Made by a program: the position numbers and the translations under genes. From Trichomonas vaginalis G3 (taxonomy: Eukaryota > Parabasalia > Trichomonadida > Trichomonadidae): a stretch of DNA of 64,000 bases. The first letter of the stretch is position 1; each line of letters begins with the position of its first letter. The stretch spans positions 20,643,645 to 20,707,644 of the forward strand of contig NC_067205.1 of assembly GCF_026262505.1 (NCBI RefSeq), in the 5' to 3' direction. Below are positions 1-8,946 of the stretch, piece by piece. Under the pieces are notes generated by a model. That model did no database searches. It was given only the letters and a program-made list of their open reading frames with translations, and was not told the origin of the DNA.

Positions 1-599
1 ATTGCGATGATGCCATTCACGCCCCAAAAAACCGACAACATCATCATTGGTGTGTCAATTTTTTTCTTCGGGAATGTTTGCGGATTTTCATCCTTCGGGA
101 TCCACATGATTTTGGCTTCTGTTGCATATTGAAACCAAGACTCGTCCCCTGTTACTAAAAAGCGAAACTTCTTGGATTGATACGCACCCAATATAGAGAG
201 GAGCTCTTTCGAAGATTGGACTCTAGATTTTTTTTGAACTGAATTAAGGTTGTGCGGAACCCAACGTGTATACGCTAGTTTGTAGTTCAAATAATTGTGC
301 AGATAATAACTGACTGTTGTACGTGGTATCGTTGTCATCTCCTCTATCCTTCTGAGTGATGCTCTTGGGTCTTCATCTAGCGCTTGAAGAATTGCTTTGA
401 TTTTTCTTTGATCCGGCGATCTTTTGTCAATTTTTATGATGGGCGCCTTTTTGTTCATGAAGTGATACATCCTAACATGATACGTTACAGTGGAATAGCT
501 AGGAGCATCCATACCGAAGCATTTTACCAATGTCTCGTAGATTTTTTTACAGTCTTTGCATTTTTTTGCAAGAGCAAGGATGTTTTCTTTATGATTCAT
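1..599 (-). CDS. mariner transposase, C-terminal part outside window
   Basis: A DD34D mariner transposase, which cuts and pastes the element at TA sites in the nucleus. The chosen start begins MNHKENILALA. A helix-turn-helix DNA-binding region follows, then the first catalytic Asp in VTGDESWF. The second and third catalytic Asp lie beyond the window edge. The eight-T run that is seven in copy 2 is eight here, so the frame is kept. No stop was seen up to the edge, so this may be an intact coding copy, but that cannot be decided from the part present. Confidence 0.8.
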   Translation of the reverse strand, partial: MNHKENILALAKKCKDCKKIYETLVKCFGMDAPSYSTVTYHVRMYHFMNKKAPIIKIDKRSPDQRKIKAILQALDEDPRASLRRIEEMTTIPRTTVSYYLHNYLNYKLAYTRWVPHNLNSVQKKSRVQSSKELLSILGAYQSKKFRFLVTGDESWFQYATEAKIMWIPKDENPQTFPKKKIDTPMMMLSVFWGVNGIIA

Positions 600-806
600 T
601 AAAAAAATGAAAAAAATCCCGCCAAAATTTCCCGCGAAACCGCCTCTTGTCTCAAAATTCATTTTATATCCCGGCATGGCGCCAAAATACAACATACTCA
701 TCATATACATATATTCATATTTTTTATTATATATTTATAATCAGCATATATCTCCTTTAATAGTCTCATATAGAGCGCTGTGCTAAACGCACCTTTGGAC
801 ACCCTA
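1..806 (-). mobile_element. mariner element (Tvmar-like), copy 1, cut by window start
   Basis: The right part is an almost exact match to the two other mariner copies in the window. It ends in the terminal inverted repeat read outward as GGACACCCTA, followed by the TA target dinucleotide. Only the transposase 3' two-thirds to 5' end is inside the window. It lacks the 26-bp deletion seen in the copy at 61781. It inserted a short distance upstream of a surface-protein fragment, and the same junction recurs in the tandem copy near 5443. Confidence 0.93.
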
Positions 807-880
807 TATATGTCAGCCAAATCCCAAAGATCCGAAATCGAAATCGACTGATTCAATAATAACAAGGTGATCAAAATTAA

Positions 881-1942
881 CATTCAAAGGAAATTCGAGA
901 TGAAACATTTATTAAAAGCATATATTCAAGAGAACAAAATAATCCTCAATTCCATTTGCAATTTCAACAAAGTTTTTCTGATTATTACAATACAACTGAT
1001 TATGTTAATAAAACAGAGAACGAAACTATATCAGGGAATGGCAATTATTACATTCATGATGCAGTATTTTCTTACCATTATCAAAAAACAGCCATTTCCC
1101 TTAATTCTAGCAGCAAAGTATTACTTGAAATGTGCGCATTTTACAACAATAATTCCACCGAAAAAGGTGGATCGATAAATATCCAATATTCTGATTGTGT
1201 TTTAGTTCACATTTGTTTTTCTAATTCATCATCCACTGAAGATGGATGTGCATCTTATATAGAGGATTCTTCTCTAAGGAATCCCAAAAAAAGCTATGCA
1301 TTTGAGTGCTCGGTTTCAAAATGCATCGGGAAACAATATGCATTTGTTCATTCACTCGGAGATATCCAAATAAGTAATATGAATACATCTTATAACATAA
1401 TAACTACATGTGCTGGATGTTCTTTTCAAAGTTTATCCAATAGCATTTTAAATTTCACAACAGTATCAAATTGTTCATCTTCAGAATTCTGTATTGTTAT
1501 GGTCGGGTCTTTGACAAATAATGTTACAAACTGCAATTATTTAAACAATGAGTTTTCAGGAGATGAATCAGTAGATTCATCATCATCAGTAATTTCATGT
1601 CCTTTTTCATGTCCATTTTCAAATTGTTCATTCATGGGAAATAAAGGAAACTATTTATTTCCAGACAGACCAACTATTTTAAATTGTTTCTTTCATGAAA
1701 ACACGCTCATACGAACTGTGCAATTTGACCCATATAATTCATTTCGTGCGGAATCAATTGAATCATTTGATTCATTTATATCACATTATGCAGTTGAAGG
1801 ATGTCCAGGTGCATATTATCACAATAAAGATATATCAGATAAAAAAATTAAAAAAGAGAAAATAAAAATAAGAAATAAACTTGTCATTAATGTATATAGA
1901 GCATCATTCGGTGTAGCTCTATATTTATCCTCTATTTTATAG
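881..1942 (+). pseudogene. surface-protein family fragment (Pmp-like, beta-helix type repeats)
   Basis: An open frame of about 350 codons with no ATG near its start, so it looks 5'-truncated. It is rich in Asn, Ser and Cys and has short repeats of the kind CAFYNNNSTEKGGSI, reminiscent of polymorphic membrane protein (Pmp)-like parallel beta-helix proteins that are numerous in T. vaginalis. The C-terminal end has the family motif DSFISHY, a Cys, an NKDISD stretch and a lysine-rich segment, then a short hydrophobic tail. Paralogues lie at 2200, 5518, 6834 and 12948. Membership of the Pmp-like group is inference; the relation between the local copies is seen directly. Confidence 0.55.
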
Positions 1943-1958
1943 TTTATATATTAATAAA

Positions 1959-2174
1959 ATGTTAGGGGTTCAAAGAGCTAATGATGTTAAATCATACAGA
2001 ATCATTCTTGAAACGCTTTTCAAAGGTCGAAAATACACATTCGAGAATGATCTTGCACAGAAGATCAAAGATGAAAAAGAAATAACTTACAAGTTGAATG
2101 ATTTAAAAATTTTGAATAATTTTTGTCATGTTCATGAAGCCTTAAGCATGAATTTAATTCTCAAAATATTTTGA
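1959..2174 (+). CDS. small hypothetical protein, 71 aa
   Basis: A lysine-rich ORF that begins with ATG after an A+T-rich leader and ends 30 bp before the next surface-protein fragment. It is repeated without change at 6593-6808 in the tandem copy, but that copy is too young for this to show selection. No domain is recognised. It could equally be the tail of a degraded larger gene. Confidence 0.3.
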   Translation: MLGVQRANDVKSYRIILETLFKGRKYTFENDLAQKIKDEKEITYKLNDLKILNNFCHVHEALSMNLILKIF

Positions 2175-2199
2175 GTATTTAATTGGCCGGCCAAATCCC

Positions 2200-2786
2200 T
2201 TAGATCCGAAATCTATACTGAATGATTTCCTAATCACAAACTAATAAATATTAACAGAAATAGAAGAAAATCCAGTATGAAAAAATTATTCAAAATGAAT
2301 ATTCAAGCGAACAAAATAAGAATCAAATCCATCTACACTCTCATAATTTCACAACATCATTTAATACATCATCTTCAGAACAATCTACAATCAGTAATGA
2401 TGGTAAATTTAATATTACAAAATATAATTTTATAAATAACGAATATGAAGGAAGTGAAAATGCATTAATTAATGTCAGAGTACATGTATATATTTAAATT
2501 GTTCATTCATAGAAAATACAGGCAATTATTTTCAACAGGACCAACTATGGATAATTGTTACATTAGTAAAAACAAAGTCGATAACATTGTAAGAGATGAA
2601 ATATTATCTATTAAAAAGCCTCCATCATTTGATTCTTTTATATCTCATTATTCTACAGATAATTGTCATGCTTTTTATTTTTATAATAAAGATATTTCAG
2701 ATAAAGTACCAAAGAAAGTTAACATAAAAATTAAAATTGCTATCAATGTTTATAGAACATCATTTAGTGAAGTCCTAAACTTATAA
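2200..2786 (+). pseudogene. second surface-protein family fragment, internally deleted
   Basis: The leader (GGCCAAATCCC, then AGATCCGAAATC) resembles the leader of the fragment at 881, so the two are tandem paralogues. The middle of the protein is missing and at least one frameshift separates the N-terminal part from the C-terminal part. The latter keeps the family end: SFDSFISHYST, a Cys pair, NKDISD and a basic stretch before the stop. It is not expected to make a full protein. Confidence 0.5.
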
Positions 2787-2897
2787 TCTATATTGTGATT
2801 ACAAAAAGGGCTTTTTTTATTTATAAAATGTCAAAAAAATGAAATCTGACACTTTACAATTACTAAACTTTTTATTAATTAATATTGAGGATGTTTT

Positions 2898-3167
2898 ATT
2901 GTCGTCTGGAAAAAGTGACAAAATTATTATTGTCGTCTAAAAAGGTGACAAATTATTATTGTCGTCTGGAAAAGTGACAAAATTATCATTGTCGTCTAAA
3001 AAATAGATTTTTCAAGCATGTTTCGGTACCTAAATAAAGGAAGAACATCAATTCCATCTATGTATATAGTATGCAAACACGCATGATATATGGAGTAGCT
3101 CTTTATCTGGCTAAAAATCCTATTATTTGAAAATTCGCATTGTCGTCTAAAACAGCCAGACGACAAT
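2898..3167. repeat. small inverted-repeat element with internal GTCGTC repeats
   Basis: It begins ATTGTCGTCTGG and ends CCAGACGACAAT, a perfect 12-bp inverted repeat. The left half holds four spaced copies of ATTGTCGTCT followed by AAAAGTGACAAA-type sequence. No coding capacity is seen. The arrangement suggests a MITE-like non-autonomous element with subterminal repeats. The same element in the tandem copy is split by the hairpin-array insertion. Confidence 0.5.
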
Positions 3168-3209
3168 AATAATACCCTATTAATATAGATTATATAACAA
3201 AAAAAAATT

Positions 3210-4105
3210 TTAGATGTTTAATGAAGCCATTTCGTCAGATTCGCGTGTTTCATTGTTAGAATTATTTGAGTGTGCTTCATCAATAAGTTTAGTGAAAACA
3301 TTCTCAATAGTTGAAGATGTGCATGTGTAATACTTCAAAACGTGTTCTTCATTCTTCAAAACATTCAACTTTGTGAATAAATCTGCAATACTGATATCAT
3401 TCGAAGGAACTGTGTAAATGATAGAGCTGTGATGTTTAATGAGTTGTTTAGCTGTTTTGATGTTATTATTGATGTATTCTTCAACAATATTGATTGTTGT
3501 TGAATCTCCATTTGTCAAGATCAAATCAAACTTCCACTCTTTACCGAATTTGTTAGACAAATATGTTGGTGATCCAATAGTGTGGATACAGCCATCAATC
3601 ATGATTGTGATCTCATCACAAAGACTCTCTGCTTCTTCAATGATATGTGTGCACAAGATAAATGTTTTCGATCCTTTGTACATGTTGATAAGATGATGAA
3701 CTTTTCGACGACTGATTGGATCGAGAACTGATGTAGGTTCATCCAAAACAATGATTTTTGATTCTAACATGAACGCGATTGCAACTGATAATTTCTGTTT
3801 CAAACCTGCTGATAACTCACTAACAACACGGTTCTTGTGTCTTGTCATGTCCAAACTGTTCAATAAAAGATCAATGACACGTTCGCGTTCACTGTTTCGA
3901 ATACAAAAGAAATGACAGAAGAATTTCATTGTTTGAATAATTGTCAATTCTTCTGCCAAATGTGTGACGAACTGTGGACAATATCCAATCATTTCATCAC
4001 CGGAGATATCAATCGATCCACTCATCAAAGGTATTTGGTTGAGAAGGATATTCATCAATGTTGTTTTTCCTGCACCATTTGAACCCAACAAACCAAACAA
4101 GCAAC
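3210..4105 (-). pseudogene. ABC transporter nucleotide-binding domain, 5'-truncated duplicate
   Basis: It matches the C-terminal 40 percent of the intact gene at 8947-11229: Walker A GSNGAGKT, signature LSAGLKQKL, Walker B IIVLDEPT and the C-terminal regulatory segment. Homology stops within a few codons before Walker A, where unrelated DNA is joined. All transmembrane segments are lost and no ATG precedes Walker A in a sensible position. This is a duplication remnant and not a soluble ATPase gene, although the reading frame stays open. Confidence 0.85.
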
Positions 4106-4269
4106 CAATATTAATAGAAAAAGAAGAAAACACGGATGAAATAATGTTTAAAACTGCAAGTTTTATGGAAGAAAATAGGAAACTAATAAATTTTCAACTT
4201 CAACAATGATTATAATAATAAAACGAAAAACGTGTACTTATGAAATAAATTGATGACATCACATCTGCT
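4106..4269. other. duplication breakpoint sequence
   Basis: A stretch found only once in the window, between the broken ABC gene and the broken mariner. On the plus strand it contains an open frame ending KLINFQLQQ that resembles the C-terminus of some other gene, which suggests a third sequence was captured at the junction. Neither boundary shows a target-site duplication. Confidence 0.4.
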
Positions 4270-5240
4270 GATCGATCCAGGCTTGAAAGACACGCTTTAA
4301 ATCATCATGAGAAAATTGCTCAAATTGCTCTCTTACAAAATTTTCAAGATCATCTGGACTCGCGAATTCGCGTCCTTCAGCTCTCTTTTTTAGCGTGCCG
4401 AATAAATAAAAGTCAGAGGGTGCAATATCAGGTGAATAAATTGGGTTTGGAACAACTTTGACATTGTTTTCCAACAAGTAATTCATTACCTTATGACTTT
4501 TGTGAACTGTTGAATTATCAAAATGAATTGCAAACTTTTGTTTTTGTTGTTTGGATTTCTCAAACTCATCAGAATTGATAATTTGAGTAAGAACATTGTC
4601 AATTAGATACTGAGCATTCATCGTATTAGGTTTTTGAAGAATATCAATTGCGATGATGCCATTCACGCCCCAAAAAACCGACAACATCATCATTGGTGTG
4701 TCAATTTTTTTCTTCGGGAATGTTTGCGGATTTTCATCCTTCGGGATCCACATGATTTTGGCTTCTGTTGCATATTGAAACCAAGACTCGTCCCCTGTTA
4801 CTAAAAAGCGAAACTTCTTGGATTGATACGCACCCAATATAGAGAGGAGCTCTTTCGAAGATTGGACTCTAGATTTTTTTGAACTGAATTAAGGTTGTGC
4901 GGAACCCAACGTGTATACGCTAGTTTGTAGTTCAAATAATTGTGCAGATAATAACTGACTGTTGTACGTGGTATCGTTGTCATCTCCTCTATCCTTCTGA
5001 GTGATGCTCTTGGGTCTTCATCTAGCGCTTGAAGAATTGCTTTGATTTTTCTTTGATCCGGCGATCTTTGTCAATTTTTATGATGGGCCTTTTTGTTCAT
5101 GAAGTGATACATCCTAACATGATACATTACAGTGGAATAGCTAGGAGCATCCATACCGAAGCATTTTACCAATGTCTCGTAGATTTTTTTACAGTCTTTG
5201 CATTTTTTTGCAAGAGCGAGGATGTTTTCTTTATGATTCA
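4270..5240 (-). pseudogene. mariner transposase, frameshifted and truncated
   Basis: The three catalytic Asp positions survive: VTGDESWF, HFDNS and APSDFYLFG, with 34 residues between the second and third, as in mariner (DD34D). A one-base loss in the run of Ts that is eight long in the other copies splits the frame between the DNA-binding and catalytic domains. The last residues are lost at the breakpoint. Non-functional. Confidence 0.88.
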
Positions 5241-5443
5241 TTAAAAAAATGAAAAAAATCCCGCCAAAATTTTCCGCGAAACCGCCTCTTGTCTCAAAAT
5301 TCATTTTATATCCCGGCATGGCGCCAAAATACAACATACTCATCATATACATATATTCATATTTTATTATTATATAATCAGCATATATCTCCTTTAATAG
5401 TCTCATATAGAGCGCTGTGCTAAACGCACCTTTGGACACCCTA
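4270..5443 (-). mobile_element. mariner element, copy 2, lacking its 3' terminal repeat
   Basis: The 5' end is complete (GGACACCCTA next to TA). Homology to the complete copy stops at GATCGATCC, about 120 bp before the 3' inverted repeat would occur. The element cannot transpose without that end. It sits exactly at the junction between the two tandem segments. Confidence 0.9.
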
Positions 5444-5517
5444 TATATGTCAGCCAAATCCCAAAGATCCGAAATCGAAATCGACTGATTCAATAATAAC
5501 AAGGTGATCAAAATTAA

Positions 5518-6576
5518 CATTCAAAGGAAATTCGAGATGAAACATTTATTAAAAGCATATATTCAAGAGAACAAAATAATCCTCAATTCCATTTGCAATT
5601 TCAACAAAGTTTTTCTGATTATTACAATACAACTGATTATGTTAATAAAACAGAGAACGAAACTATATCAGGGAATGGCAATTATTACATTCATGATGCA
5701 GTATTTTCTTACCATTATCAAAAAACAGCCATTTCCCTTAATTCTAGCAGCAAAGTATTACTTGAAATGTGCGCATTTTACAACAATAATTCCACCGAAA
5801 AAGGTGGATCGATAAATATCCAATATTCTGATTGTGTTTTAGTTCACATTTGTTTTTCTAATTCATCATCCACTGAAGATGGATGTGCATCTTATATAGA
5901 GGATTCTTCTCTAAGGAATCCCAAAAAAGCTATGCATTTGAGTGCTCGGTTTCAAAATGCATCGGGAAACAATATGCATTTGTTCATTCACTCGGAGATA
6001 TCCAAATAAGTAATATGAATACATCTTATAACATAATAACTACATGTGCTGGATGTTCTTTTCAAAGTTTATCCAATAGCATTTTAAATTTCACAACAGT
6101 ATCAAATTGTTCATCTTCAGAATTCTGTATTGTTATGGTCGGGTCTTTGACAAATAATGTTACAAACTGCAATTATTTAAACAATGAGTTTTCAGGAGAT
6201 GAATCAGTAGATTCATCATCATCAGTAATTTCATGTCCTTTTTCATGTCCATTTTCAAATTGTTCATTCATGGGAAATAAAGGAAACTATTTATTTCCAG
6301 ACAGACCAACTATTTTAAATTGTTTCCTTCATGAAAACACGCTCATACGAACTGTGCAATTTGACCCATATAATTCATTTCGTGCGGAATCAATTGAATC
6401 ATTTGATTCATTTATATCATTATGCAGTTGAAGGATGTCCAGGTGCATATTATCACAATAAAGATATATCAGATAAAAAAATTAAAAAAGAGAAAATAAA
6501 AATAAGAAATAAACTTGTCATTAATGTATATAGAGCATCATTCGGTGTAGCTCTATATTTATCCTCTATTTTATAG
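5518..6576 (+). pseudogene. surface-protein family fragment, duplicate of 881-1942 with frameshifts
   Basis: It is nearly identical to the left copy but carries a one-base loss in an A run near 5925 and a two-base loss near 6418, just before the SLCS/HYAVEGC segment. The reading frame is therefore broken twice. The family C-terminal motifs (NKDISD, basic run, hydrophobic tail) are still present after the second break. Confidence 0.55.
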
Positions 6577-6592
6577 TTTATATATTAATAAA

Positions 6593-6808
6593 ATGTTAGG
6601 GGTTCAAAGAGCTAATGATGTTAAATCATACAGAATCATTCTTGAAACGCTTTTCAAAGGTCGAAAATACACATTCGAGAATGATCTTGCACAGAAGATC
6701 AAAGATGAAAAAGAAATAACTTACAAGTTGAATGATTTAAAAATTTTGAATAATTTTTGTCATGTTCATGAAGCCTTAAGCATGAATTTAATTCTCAAAA
6801 TATTTTGA
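6593..6808 (+). CDS. small hypothetical protein, 71 aa, duplicate of 1959-2174
   Basis: The sequence is the same as the left copy. It is followed by the same GGCCGGCC-containing leader of the next fragment. Nothing further can be said about function. Confidence 0.3.
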   Translation: MLGVQRANDVKSYRIILETLFKGRKYTFENDLAQKIKDEKEITYKLNDLKILNNFCHVHEALSMNLILKIF

Positions 6809-6833
6809 GTATTTAATTGGCCGGCCAAATCCC

Positions 6834-7426
6834 TTAGATCCGAAATCTATACTGAATGATTTCCTAATCACAAACTAATAAATATTAACAGAAATAGAAG
6901 AAAATCCAGTATGAAAAAAATATTCAAAATGAATATTCAAGCGAACAAAATAAGAATCAAATCCATCTACACTCTCATAATTTCACAACATCATTTAATA
7001 CATCATCTTCAGAACAATCTACAATCAGTAATGATGGTAAATTTAATATTACAAAATATAATTTTATAAATAACGAATATGAAGGAAGTGAAAATGCATT
7101 AATTAATGTCAGAGTACATGTATATATTTAAATTGTTCATTCATAGAAAATACAGGCAATTATTTTCAACAGGACCAACTATGGATAATTGTTACATTAG
7201 TAAAAACAAAGTCGATAACATTGTAAGAGATGAAATATTATCTATTAAAAAGCCTCCGTCATTTGATTCTTTTATATCTCATTATTCTACAGATAATTGT
7301 CATGCTTTTTATTTTTATAATAAAGATATTTCAGATAAAGTACCAAAGAAAGTTAACATAAAAATTAAAATTAAAATTGCTATCAATGTTTATAGAACAT
7401 CATTTAGTGAAGTCCTAAACTTATAA
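6834..7426 (+). pseudogene. second surface-protein family fragment, duplicate
   Basis: Counterpart of 2200-2786, with two extra codons of Lys-Ile repeat near the C-terminus. Internally deleted and frameshifted in the same way, so the decay predates the duplication. Confidence 0.5.
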
Positions 7427-7677
7427 TCTATATTGTGATTACAAAAAGGGCTTTTTTTATTTATAAAATGTCAAAAAAATGAAATCTGACACTTTACAAT
7501 TACTAAACTTTTTATTAATTAATATTGAGGATGTTTTATTGTCGTCTGGAAAAAGTGACAAAATTATTATTGTCGTCTAAAAAGGTGACAAATTATTATT
7601 GTCGTCTGGAAAAGTGACAAAATTATCATTGTCGTCTAAAAAATAGATTTTTCAAGCATGTTTCGGTACCTAAATAA

Positions 7678-7683
7678 AGGAAG
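7678..7683. repeat. target-site duplication, left (AGGAAG)
   Basis: AGGAAG occurs here and again at 8781-8786, but only once at the uninterrupted site 3038-3043. Confidence 0.85.
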
Positions 7684-8780
7684 TGTTGTAAACGAAAACG
7701 ATAAAAACGGTTTGTCAGAAAAAGTGACACTTTACATGGCAAAAAATAGAGCCTTACTTTTGAGATACTTGAGATTGAAACTGAATCTTATGAGGCGGTG
7801 ATCTTGAATCACTACCTCATAAGGTTCAGTTTCATATAAAATTTGTTGCAATTTGTTATTCTTTTGCAATTATTTCTTATAAGATTTTACATCTTTTAGC
7901 GGGGAATGTTTGTTATCATGTATTATTATAAATATCTACACGATAACGAACATTCCTCGCTAAATTGCTGAGAAACTTTGAGGAAATGTCGAACAATTTC
8001 CTCAAAGTTTCTCAGATTTATATAGATCACTAGAGTCCCCTAGGCACTGATTCTGGTTCAGTACCTAGGAGCTCTAGTTCTCTAACGAACTGATAAAATG
8101 TTTTTAAATTTTTGGATATTGCTACCTGTGAAGCACTGACTTCAAGTCAGTACCTCACAGGTAGCAATTACATTGAAAGATGGAGAAACTTTGTCCGAAT
8201 GTTAAACTATTCGGACAAAGTTTCTCCCATTTGTAGTGGAGATGGAAGGCTTTGAGGTATATTATATTAATGTATACCCCAAAGCCTTCCATCTCCACTT
8301 GAAAGTTCCAAAACTTTGGGTTAATTGCAAACTATTAACCCAAAGTTTTGGAACTTTCTAGAAGGAATTGCAGGGTAAGAGGTACATATTCATACTATGT
8401 ACCTCTTACCCTCCAATTCCTTCCTTAACATAAACAAATTTGGAGTTAATTGTTTGCAATTAACTCCGGGTTTGTTGACCTCCAAATGAAAATGAAAGGG
8501 TAAGAGGTATATAGTGACCCTATATGCCTCTTACCCTTTCATTCTCATTAATTATGGGAGAAACTTTGGCCGAATGTTAAATTATTCGACCAAAGTTTTC
8601 CCATTTTTTGAAGGGATTGGAGGCTATGAGATACTGATGCAATGTCAGTACCTCATGGCCTCCAATTCCATCCTGAAACTGATCAAAGTGGACCTTACAT
8701 GCATTTGAAATTTGCCATGTAAAGTCCACTTTTTGAGAGAGAGGATTTGACTGCGTCAAATCCTCTTTTTCGTTTACGAG
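7684..8780. mobile_element. hairpin-array insertion element, 1,097 bp, non-coding
   Basis: Inserted DNA flanked by 6-bp AGGAAG duplications, with an empty site in the left tandem copy. Near its ends it has inverted GTAAACGAAAA. No ORF of note. From about 7776 to 8766 it is nearly continuous hairpins, each with stems of about 11-26 bp and loops of about 3-20 nt: 7776-7834, 7896-7963, 7968-8015, 8030-8077, 8118-8168, 8180-8227, 8234-8300, 8301-8358, 8361-8423, 8433-8476, 8485-8549, 8554-8603, 8612-8675, 8684-8733 and 8739-8766. It could be a non-autonomous DNA transposon, a foldback element or a hairpin-RNA precursor. No transposase is encoded, so any mobility would need help in trans. Confidence 0.8.
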
Positions 8781-8786
8781 AGGAAG
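8781..8786. repeat. target-site duplication, right (AGGAAG)
   Basis: Second copy of the 6-bp direct repeat that bounds the hairpin-array element. Confidence 0.85.
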
Positions 8787-8946
8787 AACATCAATTCCAT
8801 CTATGTATATAGTATGCAAACACGCATGATATATGGAGTAGTTCTTTATCTGGCTAAAAATCCTATTATTTGAAAATTCGCATTGTCGTCTAAAACCGCC
8901 AGACGACAATAATAATACCCTATTAATATTATATAACAAAAAAAAT

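Larger units (their letters stand above)
1..4105. repeat. tandem segmental duplication, left copy
   Basis: This segment matches 4647-9845 base for base at an offset of about 4,640-4,646, with only scattered single-base and short indel differences. The match ends abruptly inside the ABC transporter gene. The unit contains mariner, surface-protein fragments, the GTCGTC element and the ABC gene 3' part. The right copy differs mainly by a 1,097-bp hairpin-array insertion. Near identity means the duplication is recent, or that the assembly has placed two alleles or repeat copies in tandem. Confidence 0.9.
7538..8910. repeat. GTCGTC inverted-repeat element, split by an insertion
   Basis: The two halves match the uninterrupted element at 2898-3167. 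The left half runs to 7683 and the right half resumes at 8781 (with the AGGAAG target duplicated). This shows the order of events: small element first, tandem duplication, then insertion of the hairpin array into one copy only, or precise loss from the other. Confidence 0.55.
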
